NCBI RefSeq assembly: GCF_035555955.1
Contig: NZ_DATMGA010000032.1
Coordinates: 1-64,000, forward strand
Direction: 5' to 3'
Length of the DNA stretch: 64,000 nt
Source of the DNA: Eoetvoesia sp035555955
GTDB lineage: Bacteria; Pseudomonadota; Gammaproteobacteria; Burkholderiales; Burkholderiaceae_B
Position 1 is the first letter of the stretch; each line of letters opens with the position of its first letter. The notes beneath the pieces are model-generated. The model searched no databases, was not told where the DNA came from, and saw only the letters and a program-made list of their open reading frames with translations. The position numbers and the translations under genes are program-made. This document shows, one piece after another, positions 32,422 through 41,549 of the stretch.

Positions 32422-33462
32422 CTATGCCGGCGTTGCATCCGCTGCGCTGGTGAACGCATCGGCGAAGAACTCCTCGTCGGGCAGGCCGGCCTGCCGGACG
32501 AAATCGCGGCGCGCGCTTTCCACCATGACGGGTGCTCCACAAGCATACACCTGGTGGTTGGAAAGGTCGGGCAGGTCCTCGAGCACGGCCAGGTGCACGA
32601 AGCCGCTGCGGCCTGTCCAGCCGTCTTCGGGCAAGGCGTCGGAGACCACCGGCACATAGGAAAAACCCGGCCACTGTTCGGCCCACTGCCTGGCCTGGGC
32701 ATCCAGGTACAGGTCTCCGGGCCGCCGCCCTCCCCAGTACAGCACCGCCTTGCGCGTCATGTTTTGCCGCATCATGTTTTCGACAATGGCCTTGATGGGC
32801 GCGAACCCGGTGCCGCTGGCCAGGAACACTATGGGCTTGTCACTGTCTTCGCGCAAAAAGAACGAGCCAAAGGGGCCCTCGACCCGCAGGATTTCGCGCA
32901 GCTTCATTTGCGTGGCGCCGACGCCGAACACATGGTCGGTGAAAGCGCCGCCGGGCATGTGCCGCACATGCAGCTGTACCTTGTTGTCGGCCGATGGCGG
33001 GTTCGCCATGGAATAGCTGCGGCGGCGGCCGTCCTTGAGGATGAACTCAATATACTGCCCGGCGTAATACCGGAAGGGCTCGGCCGGCGGCATCTGCAGC
33101 GTCACGACCGCCACGTCGTCGCCGAGCTTTTCAAGTCCCATGACGCGCACCGGCATTTTGCGGATTTGAATATCGCTGGCCATGCGGATCTCGCGCGCTT
33201 CGATGACCATGTCGGAAGTCGGCCTGGCTTGGCAGAACAGGGTATAGCCCTCGGCCAGCTCTTCGGGGGAAAGGATTTGCGCCGGGCACGATCCTGCCTC
33301 GAACGATCCGGACACCACCTTGCCCTTGCAGGTGGAGCAGGCGCCGCTGCGGCAACTGTAGGGCAGGACTATGCCCGCCTCCATGGCGGCATCGAGCACC
33401 GAGGCCCCCGGCTGAACCGTGAATTCGTGGCGTGTGGACTGAACAGTAACCTTGAAGCTCAT
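32422..33462 (-). CDS. 2Fe-2S ferredoxin/FAD/NAD(P)H oxidoreductase
   Basis: A 346-aa electron-transfer flavoprotein. The N-terminal plant-type ferredoxin has the cluster cysteines in SCRSGACSTCKGKV and the fourth in YTLFCQARP. The FAD domain has RRSYSMANPP and the NAD domain VFLASGTGFAPIKAIVE and YACGAPVMVESAR. This is the layout of CDP-6-deoxy-delta-3,4-glucoseen reductase (AscD) and of reductase components of phenol or toluene monooxygenases. It stands alone, so its partner oxygenase or dehydratase is unknown; the Rieske enzyme at 24324 has no reductase of its own and is one conceivable client. Confidence 0.85.
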   Translation of the reverse strand: MSFKVTVQSTRHEFTVQPGASVLDAAMEAGIVLPYSCRSGACSTCKGKVVSGSFEAGSCPAQILSPEELAEGYTLFCQARPTSDMVIEAREIRMASDIQIRKMPVRVMGLEKLGDDVAVVTLQMPPAEPFRYYAGQYIEFILKDGRRRSYSMANPPSADNKVQLHVRHMPGGAFTDHVFGVGATQMKLREILRVEGPFGSFFLREDSDKPIVFLASGTGFAPIKAIVENMMRQNMTRKAVLYWGGRRPGDLYLDAQARQWAEQWPGFSYVPVVSDALPEDGWTGRSGFVHLAVLEDLPDLSNHQVYACGAPVMVESARRDFVRQAGLPDEEFFADAFTSAADATPA

Positions 33463-33538
33463 GACATTCTTTAAACAGGGTTCAACACAACAAACCTTTC
33501 CATTTTAAGCCTTTGCCGGCCAATGCTGGCCGCCGCCA

Positions 33539-33565
33539 GGCAGCCCCGCCCGCGCAAGGGCTGCC
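33539..33565 (-). terminator. Hairpin downstream of parC
   Basis: GGCAGCCC and GGGCTGCC form an 8-bp GC stem about 90 bp beyond the parC stop; no T run is visible. Low-confidence terminator for the parE-parC transcript. Confidence 0.35.
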
Positions 33566-33657
33566 CAGGCCTCGCCCGCGCCCCGTCGCAGCCCATCAAG
33601 AAAGCATATTTTGCCCGTGGAACACCCCGGCGGCATGCCCCTCGGGCGCGACGGCGG

Positions 33658-35961
33658 TCAGGCCGCTCGCAAAACAGGCTGCTTGACCTTGACGGACAAG
33701 GTCTTGCCCTTGCGCGCCCTCTTGCCCGCGTACTCAGCCAGGTCCTGCGGCCCAAGGGCGATTTCCGTTTCCTTGTTGCGATACACCCCGCTGGCAACCA
33801 GGCCCGCCGGCCCCAAGGCCGCCCATTGCGCAATGACGTCCGGCGCATCCAGGCCCATCAAGATGGTGCCGCGCCCGCCGCCCGACAATACCTTCAGTTC
33901 GGCCAGATCGATGACCAGGAAACGGCCTTTCTTGCTGAGCATGGCCAGTTGCGCATCGTCCGCCCTCAGCGCCAGCGGCTTGAGCAGGGCATCGCCCTCT
34001 TCCACCGACACGAACTGCTTGCCCGCGCGCTGGCGGGTGGTGAGATCCTTGAGCGTGGTGAGGAAGCCGTAACCGCCCTGCGTGCCCAGCACGTAGCGCT
34101 GCGCGTCGGCGCCCGCCACCATGTGCACGATGCGCGTGCCGTGCTCGACATCGACCATGGAGGTAATGGGCTGGCCGTCGCCGCGCGCCGAAGGCAGGCT
34201 GGATACCGCCACGGTGTAGACCCGCCCGGTGTTGGACAGCGCCACCAGGTTGTCGGTGCTGCGGCATTCGATGGCGTCGTACAGCGCATCGCCGGTCTTG
34301 AAGTTGAACTGGGAGGCATCGTGTCCATGCCCCTGGCGGGCGCGCAGCCAGCCCTTTTGCGACATGATGACGGTAACCGGCTCGTCCACCACGCGCGTTT
34401 CCACCACGGCGCGCTCGGCCGTCTCGATCAGGGTGCGCCGGTCGTCGCCATATTGCTTGGCATCGGCCTCGATTTCCTTGATCATCAGGCGCTTGAGCGA
34501 AGCGGGGTTGGCCAGCAGTTCGGCAAGCTTGGCCTGCTCTTCTTTTTGCTCGGCCAGCTCTTTTTCGATCTTGAAGCCTTCCAGGCGCGCCAACTGGCGC
34601 AAGCGCATTTCCAGGATGTCCTCGGCCTGGCGCTCGGAAAGGTCGAAGCGCTGCATCAGGGCGGCCCGGGGTTCGTCCGACTCGCGGATGGTCTGGATGA
34701 CTTCGTCGACATTCAGGTACACCACCATCCGCCCTTCCAGCACATGGATGCGATCCGTGACCTTGTCCAGGCGGTGCTGGGTGCGGCGGGTGACGGTGTG
34801 GGTCCGGTAGGCCAGCCAGTCGGCCAGTACCTGCCGCAAGGCGCGCTGTCCGGGACGCGCATCGGTGCCTATGCACACCAGGTTTATGGACACGCTGCCT
34901 TCCAGGCTGGTCCGGGCCAGCAGGGTATTGACGAATTCGTCACGATCGATGCGGCTGGTCTTGGGTTCGAACACGAGGCGCACCGCGGCCTCTTTGCCGG
35001 ATTCGTCGCGCACGGCATCCAGCAGCCCCAGCATCAATGCCTTGACCTGCTGCTGCTCGCTGGTCAGGCTTTTCTTGCCGGTCTTGACCTTGGGGTTGGT
35101 GCAGTCTTCGATTTCTTCGAGGATTTTCTGCGAGGACGTGCCCGGCGGCAATTCCGTGACCACCAGTTGCCACTGGCCGCGCGCCATGTCTTCGAACTGC
35201 CAGCGCGCCCGCGCCTTGATCGAGCCCCGCCCGGTGCCGTAGATGTGGGCGATGTCCTCGGGCGCCGAGATGATTTGCCCGCCACCGGCGAAATCGGGCC
35301 CCGGCACCAGCCGGAACAGTTCTTCGTCGTCCAGCTTGGGGTTCTTGAGCAGGGCCACGCAGGCCTGGGCGATTTCGCGCAGATTGTGCGACGGAATTTC
35401 GGTGGCCATGCCCACGGCGATACCCGACGCGCCGTTCAGCAGCATGACAGGCAGGCGTGCCGGCAGAAGCTGGGGCTCCTTCTGGCTGCCGTCGTAATTG
35501 GGAATGAAATCGACCGTGCCTTCGTCCAGTTCGTCCAGCAATATGCGCGAGAACGGCGTCAGCCGGGCCTCGGTGTACCGCATGGCGGCGGCGTTGTCGC
35601 CGTCGCGCGAACCGAAATTGCCCTGTCCGTCTATGAGCGGATAGCGCAAGGTGAAGTCCTGGGCCATGCGCACCATGGCGTCGTAGGCCGCCTGGTCGCC
35701 ATGCGGATGGTACTTGCCCAGCACGTCGCCCACCACCCGCGCCGACTTCACCGGCTTGGCGTTGGGGCCCAGTCCCATGGCGTCCATGGCGTAAAGTATG
35801 CGCCGCTGCACGGGTTTCTGGCCGTCGGCCACCTCGGGCAAGGCGCGGCCGCGCACCACCGAAACCGCGTAATCCAGATATGCCTGCTCGGCATAGGCAG
35901 CCAGCGTCAGGCTTTCGCCGTCGCTCGGGCTGTCGAACAAACCTGCTTGTGTTGCATCCAT
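33658..35961 (-). CDS. parC: DNA topoisomerase IV subunit A (ParC)
   Basis: A 767-aa type IIA topoisomerase subunit that cuts and rejoins DNA for chromosome decatenation. The catalytic Tyr129 is in AAAMRYTEARLTPFSR. The quinolone-determining segment reads GKYHPHGDQAAYDAMVRMAQ, with Gln90 and Asp94 where E. coli ParC has Ser80 and Glu84. The C-terminal beta-pinwheel region is present but lacks the GyrA box of GyrA. It lies 3 bp downstream of parE, so the two form an operon in the order parE-parC. Length and context exclude GyrA, which is about 100 residues longer. Confidence 0.94.
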   Translation of the reverse strand: MDATQAGLFDSPSDGESLTLAAYAEQAYLDYAVSVVRGRALPEVADGQKPVQRRILYAMDAMGLGPNAKPVKSARVVGDVLGKYHPHGDQAAYDAMVRMAQDFTLRYPLIDGQGNFGSRDGDNAAAMRYTEARLTPFSRILLDELDEGTVDFIPNYDGSQKEPQLLPARLPVMLLNGASGIAVGMATEIPSHNLREIAQACVALLKNPKLDDEELFRLVPGPDFAGGGQIISAPEDIAHIYGTGRGSIKARARWQFEDMARGQWQLVVTELPPGTSSQKILEEIEDCTNPKVKTGKKSLTSEQQQVKALMLGLLDAVRDESGKEAAVRLVFEPKTSRIDRDEFVNTLLARTSLEGSVSINLVCIGTDARPGQRALRQVLADWLAYRTHTVTRRTQHRLDKVTDRIHVLEGRMVVYLNVDEVIQTIRESDEPRAALMQRFDLSERQAEDILEMRLRQLARLEGFKIEKELAEQKEEQAKLAELLANPASLKRLMIKEIEADAKQYGDDRRTLIETAERAVVETRVVDEPVTVIMSQKGWLRARQGHGHDASQFNFKTGDALYDAIECRSTDNLVALSNTGRVYTVAVSSLPSARGDGQPITSMVDVEHGTRIVHMVAGADAQRYVLGTQGGYGFLTTLKDLTTRQRAGKQFVSVEEGDALLKPLALRADDAQLAMLSKKGRFLVIDLAELKVLSGGGRGTILMGLDAPDVIAQWAALGPAGLVASGVYRNKETEIALGPQDLAEYAGKRARKGKTLSVKVKQPVLRAA

Positions 35962-35964
35962 AAT

Positions 35965-37926
35965 TTAAATATCCACCTCGGCCAGATTGCCTTTTTCTTC
36001 AAGCCAACTGCGCCGCTGGCTGGATTCGCCTTTGCCCATCAACATGTCGAACATGCGCACGGTGGCCTCCACCCCCGCCTCGCCGCAACCCACCGGCATC
36101 AAGCGGCGGGTATCGGGATTCATGGTGGTGTCCCACAGTTGCTCGGCGCTCATTTCGCCCAGGCCCTTGAAGCGGCTGATGCTCCAGGAGCCTTCGCGCA
36201 CGCCTTCGCCGCGCAGCTTGTCCTGGGCGGCGTTCAGTTCGCCCTCGTCCAGGCAGTACAGCTTGCGCGCCGGCCGCTTGCCCAGCGCCGGAACGTCCAG
36301 CCGGAACAAGGGCGGACGCGCCACATACACATGGCCGGCCTCGATGAGCTTGGGAAAATGCCGGAAGAACAAGGTAAGCAGCAAGACCTGGATATGGGAG
36401 CCGTCGACATCAGCATCGGACAGGATGCAGATGCGGTTGTAGCGCAGGCCCGACAAATCGACGTTATCGTCCGCCCCGTGCGGATCCACCCCGATGGCCA
36501 CTGAAATATCGTGGATTTCGTTGTTGGCGAACAGGCGGTCGCGCTCGACCTCCCAGGAATTGAGCACCTTACCGCGTAGCGGCAGGACCGCCTGGAACTC
36601 TTTGTCGCGCCCCATTTTCGCGGAACCGCCGGCCGAATCGCCCTCCACCAGGAACACCTCGGTGCGGGAGGAGTCGGTGGATTCACAGTCGGTCAACTTG
36701 CCGGGCAGCACCGCCACGCCCGAACTCTTGCGCTTCTCGACCTTCTGGGCCGAGCGCGTGCGCGCCTGGGCCTGGCGGATGGCGCTTTCGGCCAGCTTCT
36801 TGGCCGCCTCGACATTGGCATGCAAGGCAAGATCGAGCGCGTTCTTGACGTAGCCGCCGACCAGGCGCACGGCATCGCGGCTGTTGAGCCTTTCCTTGAT
36901 CTGGCCCTGGAACTGCGGGTCGAGCACCTTGGCCGACAGCACGAAGCTGGCCCGCGCGAACACGTCGTCAGGCAATAGCTTGACGCCCTTGGGAATGAGG
37001 CCGTGCAACTCGGCAAAGGCCTTGACCGCGTTATACAGACCGTCGCGCAGCCCCGCTTCGTGCGTGCCGCCCGCCGGCGTCGAAATGAGGTTGACGTACG
37101 ACTCGCGCACCACGTTGCCGTCCACCGTCCAGGCCACGGCCCATTGCGCGCCCTCGCCTTCGGCGAACGACTCGTCATCGTCGCCCGCGTACTGGCGGCC
37201 CTCGAACAGCGGCACGATTTTCTCGGCATCGCCCAGCGCTTCATTCAGGTAGCCGCGCAGGCCGTCGGCATACAGCCACTGGCGGGCCTCCCCGGTTTTT
37301 TCGAGGGTCAGCGAGACCTTGACGCCGCTGAGCAGGACGGCCTTGCTGCGCAGGGAATGCACCAGATCGGCCGCCGGCACGACGGCGCTGTCGAAATACT
37401 TGGGGTTGGGCCAGACCCGCACGCGCGTGCCGGTCTTTTTGCGCGGCACCGTGCCGGTTTCGCGCAATGGCCGCTCGACCTCGCCGTCGGCGAATGCCAG
37501 CTGGTATTCATGGCCGTCGCGCCACACGGTGATTTCGAGCCGCGTGGACAGGGCATTGGTAACCGACACGCCCACGCCGTGCAGGCCGCCCGAGAACGCA
37601 TAGGCGCCGCCGGCCTTTTTGTCGAATTTACCGCCGGCGTGCAAGCGGGTGAACACGATTTCCACGACCGGCACCTGCTCTTCGGGATGCAGGCCGACCG
37701 GAATGCCCCGGCCGTCGTCCTCGACCGAAATGCTGCCGTCGGTGTGCAGCGTGACGTCGATCTGCTGGCCGAACCCGGCCAGCGCCTCGTCGGCCGCGTT
37801 GTCGATGACCTCTTGCACGATATGCAAGGGGCTCTCGGTTCGTGTGTACATGCCGGGCCGCTGGCGTACCGGTTCCAGCCCTTTCAGAACCCGGATTGAA
37901 GCTTCGTCGTAGCGTGGTGTAGCCAA
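35965..37926 (-). CDS. parE: DNA topoisomerase IV subunit B (ParE)
   Basis: A 653-aa ATPase subunit. The GHKL ATP-binding domain shows VIDNAADEALAGFG, VEDDGRGIPVG and the SGGLHGVGVSVTNALS lid. The TOPRIM domain has EGDSAGGSAKMGRD and the acidic SDADVDGSHIQVLLL that binds magnesium. The size is that of ParE rather than the longer GyrB of this group. parC follows after 3 bp. The divergent gene is trxA, and the shared 360-bp spacer holds both promoters. Confidence 0.94.
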   Translation of the reverse strand: MATPRYDEASIRVLKGLEPVRQRPGMYTRTESPLHIVQEVIDNAADEALAGFGQQIDVTLHTDGSISVEDDGRGIPVGLHPEEQVPVVEIVFTRLHAGGKFDKKAGGAYAFSGGLHGVGVSVTNALSTRLEITVWRDGHEYQLAFADGEVERPLRETGTVPRKKTGTRVRVWPNPKYFDSAVVPAADLVHSLRSKAVLLSGVKVSLTLEKTGEARQWLYADGLRGYLNEALGDAEKIVPLFEGRQYAGDDDESFAEGEGAQWAVAWTVDGNVVRESYVNLISTPAGGTHEAGLRDGLYNAVKAFAELHGLIPKGVKLLPDDVFARASFVLSAKVLDPQFQGQIKERLNSRDAVRLVGGYVKNALDLALHANVEAAKKLAESAIRQAQARTRSAQKVEKRKSSGVAVLPGKLTDCESTDSSRTEVFLVEGDSAGGSAKMGRDKEFQAVLPLRGKVLNSWEVERDRLFANNEIHDISVAIGVDPHGADDNVDLSGLRYNRICILSDADVDGSHIQVLLLTLFFRHFPKLIEAGHVYVARPPLFRLDVPALGKRPARKLYCLDEGELNAAQDKLRGEGVREGSWSISRFKGLGEMSAEQLWDTTMNPDTRRLMPVGCGEAGVEATVRMFDMLMGKGESSQRRSWLEEKGNLAEVDI

Positions 37927-38287
37927 GTTATCCCCAAAAAAATTCGTGGATCGAAAACCTTATTTTACGGATGTCGCGCGATCCCGCTGCGGATCGGCTA
38001 AAATGTGTCCATAAATACACAGGTAAAAGGCAAGGGTAATGCAGGCCGCCGCCGACAATGGTATGCTTGTCGTCAACAAGTAAAATCATGCCGCCCGGCC
38101 ACAATTGCCAGAACGCTGCTGAACAGGTTCGCGCAGTTCGGTTCGGCCCCCCGAAGCCAAGCATGCGAACCAGCCCGGCGGCACGCCAATACGCCTTGTG
38201 TTGCGGCCCTGCCTCTTCTTCGTATATCGTATAGCTGTACGTGTGGTTTGCAGCAAGCATTCACTTTCAATCTACATCATCCAAATC
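37927..38287. other. Divergent promoter region parE-trxA
   Basis: About 360 bp without a supported gene. It must contain the divergent promoters; AT-rich segments lie near each start (AAAATGTGTCCATAAATACAC near 38000 and TCTTCGTATATCGTATAGC near 38217), but I cannot assign -35/-10 elements with certainty. Confidence 0.4.
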
Positions 38288-38614
38288 ATGAGCGAATTAA
38301 TCCGAAACGTGAGCGACGCCTCCTTCGAGGCCGACGTGCTTCAGGCCGACGGCCCGGTTCTTGTGGACTACTGGGCGGCGTGGTGCGGCCCCTGCAAAAT
38401 GATTGCGCCGCTTCTTGACGAAGCCGCCAAGCAATACCAGGGCCGGGTCACCATCGCCAAGCTCAATGTCGACGAAAACCCCGACACGGCCGCCAAGTTC
38501 GGCGTGCGCGGCATTCCCACACTCATGCTGTTCAAGGACGGCAAGGCGGCCGCCACCAAGGTCGGCGCCCTGTCCAAGTCGCAGCTCGCCAGCTTCCTCG
38601 ACGAATCCGTTTAA
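38288..38614 (+). CDS. trxA: Thioredoxin (TrxA)
   Basis: A 108-aa thioredoxin with the redox centre WCGPC (Cys33, Cys36) in VDYWAAWCGPCKMIAPLLDE and the cis-proline segment RGIPTLMLFKDGK. Size and sequence are those of the general cytoplasmic protein-disulfide reductant, recycled by thioredoxin reductase. rho follows 91 bp later, the trxA-rho order common in proteobacteria. The frame is open upstream but the family N-terminus MSELI fixes the start. Confidence 0.97.
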   Translation: MSELIRNVSDASFEADVLQADGPVLVDYWAAWCGPCKMIAPLLDEAAKQYQGRVTIAKLNVDENPDTAAKFGVRGIPTLMLFKDGKAAATKVGALSKSQLASFLDESV

Positions 38615-38625
38615 CCACTTTTGTG

Positions 38626-38648
38626 CGCAAGCCCTTCCCGGGCTTGCG
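38626..38648 (+). terminator. Hairpin between trxA and rho
   Basis: CGCAAGCCC and GGGCTTGCG form a perfect 9-bp stem with a TTCCC loop. No T run follows, so it may attenuate read-through or protect the trxA mRNA end; rho in many bacteria is itself controlled by leader termination. Confidence 0.45.
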
Positions 38649-38705
38649 AGCCAGTTTGGGGCTCGACTCTTCCGCCCCGGCCCAACTCCCCCCCTCTCCT
38701 TTCTC

Positions 38706-39962
38706 ATGCACCTCACTGAACTAAAAGCTCTGCACGTCTCGCAGCTGCTGGAAATGGCCGCCAGCCTGGAAATCGACAACGCAAGCCGCCTGCGCAAACA
38801 GGAAATCATGTTTGCCATCATGAAGCGCCGCGCCAAGCAAGGCGAACAGATTTTCGGCGACGGCGTGCTCGAGGTTCTGCCCGACGGTTTCGGCTTTTTG
38901 CGCTCGCCCGACACCTCTTACCTGGCCAGCACCGACGACATCTATATTTCGCCTTCGCAAATCCGCCGCTTCAACCTGCACACCGGCGACTCCATCGAGG
39001 GCGAAGTGCGGGTTCCCAAAGACGGTGAACGCTATTTCGCCCTGGTCAAGGTCGACAAGGTCAACGGCATGCAGCCCGAGGCCATCAAGCACCGCATCAT
39101 GTTCGAGAACCTGACGCCACTGCACCCCAATCAGGTCATGACGCTCGAACGCGACATCAAAAGCGAGGAAAACGCCACCGGCCGCATCCTGGATATCTTC
39201 GCCCCCATGGGCAAAGGCCAGCGCGCCCTCATCGTGGCCAGCCCCAAGTCGGGCAAGACGGTCATGATGCAGCACATTGCGCACGCCATCACCACCAACT
39301 ACCCCGACGCCACCATGATCGTCCTGCTGGTGGACGAACGCCCCGAAGAAGTCACCGAAATGCAGCGCACGGTGCGCGGCGAAGTCGTGGCGTCGACCTT
39401 CGACGAACCCGCCACGCGCCACGTGCAGGTCGCCGAGATGGTCATCGAAAAAGCCAAGCGCCTGGTCGAACTGAAAAAAGACGTGGTCATCCTGCTCGAC
39501 TCCATTACCCGCCTGGCCCGCGCCTACAACACCGTGGTGCCGGCCTCGGGCAAGGTGCTTACCGGCGGTGTCGATGCCAACGCGCTGCAGCGGCCCAAGC
39601 GCTTTTTCGGCGCGGCCCGCAACCTCGAGGAAGGCGGCTCGCTCACCATCATCGGCACGGCGCTCATTGAAACCGGCAGCCGCATGGACGAAGTCATCTA
39701 CGAAGAGTTCAAGGGCACCGGCAACTCCGAAGTCCACCTCGAACGCCGCCTGGCCGAGAAACGCGTTTACCCGGCCATCAACCTGAACAAATCGGGCACG
39801 CGCCGCGAAGAGCTGCTCATCAAGCCCGAACTGCTTCAGAAGGTCTGGGTCTTGCGCAAGTTCATCCACGAAATGGACGAAGTGGCCGCCATGGAATTCA
39901 TCCTGGACAAGATCCGCGCTACCAAGAACAACGCCGAGTTCTTCGACATGATGAAAAAGTAA
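38706..39962 (+). CDS. rho: Transcription termination factor Rho
   Basis: A 418-aa hexameric RNA helicase. The N-terminal Rho_N and cold-shock-like RNA-binding domains come first (LEVLPDGFGFLRSP, then YISPSQIRRFNL). The P-loop is ASPKSGKTVMMQH (residues 179-185 SPKSGKT), Walker B is DVVILLDSITRLARAYN, and the Q-loop/R-loop GVDANALQRPKRFFGAARN follows. It is followed by a strong intrinsic terminator. Length is standard for proteobacterial Rho without inserts. Confidence 0.97.
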   Translation: MHLTELKALHVSQLLEMAASLEIDNASRLRKQEIMFAIMKRRAKQGEQIFGDGVLEVLPDGFGFLRSPDTSYLASTDDIYISPSQIRRFNLHTGDSIEGEVRVPKDGERYFALVKVDKVNGMQPEAIKHRIMFENLTPLHPNQVMTLERDIKSEENATGRILDIFAPMGKGQRALIVASPKSGKTVMMQHIAHAITTNYPDATMIVLLVDERPEEVTEMQRTVRGEVVASTFDEPATRHVQVAEMVIEKAKRLVELKKDVVILLDSITRLARAYNTVVPASGKVLTGGVDANALQRPKRFFGAARNLEEGGSLTIIGTALIETGSRMDEVIYEEFKGTGNSEVHLERRLAEKRVYPAINLNKSGTRREELLIKPELLQKVWVLRKFIHEMDEVAAMEFILDKIRATKNNAEFFDMMKK

Positions 39963-39980
39963 CCGGGCGCAAGCCCGCTA

Positions 39981-40005
39981 AAGCCTCTCGCTCGAGAGGC
40001 TTTTT
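39981..40005 (+). terminator. Intrinsic terminator of rho
   Basis: AAGCCTCTC and GAGAGGCTT form a 9-bp stem with a GCTC loop followed by TTT. Confidence 0.88.
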
Positions 40006-40122
40006 GCCTGCACGCTCCGGACTTTCCACGCTGCCGCAAGCCGGACGAACACGGCAGACGCCCCTCAACCCCGGCCGGACTTTCATCCACCGGCACGAAC
40101 CAAACAACATAGAGTACCTTCG

Positions 40123-41463
40123 ATGACACTACCCACGCTCAATCAGTTTCTGGACCAAGTTCAAGCCCGCGACCCGAATCAGCCCGAATTCATGCAGGCC
40201 GTCAAAGAAGTCATGACATGCTTGTGGCCGTTCATCGAACAAAATCCCCGCTACGCCGAACAAGGCCTGCTCTCGCGCCTGGTCGAACCCGAACGCGCCA
40301 TCCAGTTCCGCGTGTCCTGGGTCGACGACCAGGGCAAAGTGCAGACCAACCGCGCCTTCCGCATCCAGCACAGCTCGGCCATCGGCCCTTTCAAGGGCGG
40401 CATGCGCTTCCACCCCTCGGTGAATCTTTCCATCCTGAAATTCCTGGCTTTCGAACAAACGTTCAAGAACGCCCTCACCACCCTGCCCATGGGCGGCGGC
40501 AAGGGCGGCTCCGACTTCGACCCCAAGGGCAAGTCCGATGGGGAAGTCATGCGCTTCTGCCAGGCCCTGATGATCGAACTGTACCGCCACCTGGGTCCGG
40601 ATACCGATGTGCCCGCGGGCGACATCGGCGTGGGCGCGCGCGAGGTCGGCTTCATGGCCGGCATGATGAAAAAGCTCTCCAATTCGGCAGCCAGCGTCTT
40701 CACCGGCAAGGGCATCACCTTTGGCGGCAGCCTCATCCGCCCCGAAGCCACCGGCTACGGCACGGTGTATTTCGCCGAAGAAATGCTCAAGCATGCCAAC
40801 CAGTCGCTCGATGGCCTGACGGTCTCGGTTTCAGGCTCGGGCAATGTGGCGCAATACGCCATCGAAAAATGCCTGCAGATGGGCGCCAAGGTGGTGACGG
40901 TTTCCGATTCGCACGGCTGCGTGGTGGATCCCGCGGGCTTCACCCACGACAAGCTGCAAGCGCTCATCGAACTCAAGAACAACCGCCGCGGCCGCATCGA
41001 AACCTACGCCAAGGAACACAAGCTTACCTACGAAATCGGCAAGCGCCCCTGGCACGTGCCGGTCGACGTCGCCCTGCCCTGCGCCACCCAGAACGAGCTG
41101 GAACTGGAAGACGCCAGGATGCTCATCAAGAACGGCGTGCGCTGCGTGGCCGAAGGCGCCAACATGCCCACCAGCCTGGACGCCTGCGACGCCTTCATCG
41201 GCGCCAAGGTGCTGTATGCGCCGGGCAAGGCCAGCAACGCCGGCGGCGTGGCCGTTTCGGGCCTGGAAATGAGCCAGAACGCGTTGCGCCTTTCCTGGAC
41301 CCGTGAAGAAGTCGATGGCCGCCTGCGCGCCATCATGCGCAACATCCATGAAAACTGCGTGCGCTACGGCGCCCAGGGCAAGGAAGTCAATTACCTGAAC
41401 GGCGCCAACATCGCCGGCTTCGTCAAGGTAGCCGACGCCATGCTGGCCCAGGGCGTTTACTAA
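40123..41463 (+). CDS. gdhA: NADP-type glutamate dehydrogenase (GdhA)
   Basis: A 446-aa hexameric glutamate dehydrogenase. The substrate-binding motif LPMGGGKGGSDFDPKGKSDG contains the catalytic lysine, PAGDIGVGAREVGFMAG follows, and the nucleotide-binding fold is VSVSGSGNVAQYAIEKC. The length and the NVAQYA region are those of the small NADP-dependent class that assimilates ammonia into 2-oxoglutarate. The nearby glnE (46 kb) concerns the other ammonia-assimilation route, but the genes are not an operon. The ribosome site is weak. Confidence 0.95.
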   Translation: MTLPTLNQFLDQVQARDPNQPEFMQAVKEVMTCLWPFIEQNPRYAEQGLLSRLVEPERAIQFRVSWVDDQGKVQTNRAFRIQHSSAIGPFKGGMRFHPSVNLSILKFLAFEQTFKNALTTLPMGGGKGGSDFDPKGKSDGEVMRFCQALMIELYRHLGPDTDVPAGDIGVGAREVGFMAGMMKKLSNSAASVFTGKGITFGGSLIRPEATGYGTVYFAEEMLKHANQSLDGLTVSVSGSGNVAQYAIEKCLQMGAKVVTVSDSHGCVVDPAGFTHDKLQALIELKNNRRGRIETYAKEHKLTYEIGKRPWHVPVDVALPCATQNELELEDARMLIKNGVRCVAEGANMPTSLDACDAFIGAKVLYAPGKASNAGGVAVSGLEMSQNALRLSWTREEVDGRLRAIMRNIHENCVRYGAQGKEVNYLNGANIAGFVKVADAMLAQGVY

Positions 41464-41514
41464 GCCCGGCAATTACCAAGGCCCTGGGCATGTAAAGTCC
41501 CTGGGCCGCACCGG

Positions 41515-41549
41515 AACCGGCTTTGCGGCGTCCCCGCAAGCCGGTTTTT
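41515..41549 (+). terminator. Terminator between gdhA and yhdP
   Basis: AACCGGCTTTGCGG pairs with CCGCAAGCCGGTT (one bulged T) and is followed by TTTATTTT. It overlaps the stop codon of the convergent yhdP gene. Confidence 0.85.

Noticed and set aside
33523..36504. A 993-codon plus-strand frame
   Set aside because: Exact antisense of parC and the end of parE, with no domain of its own.
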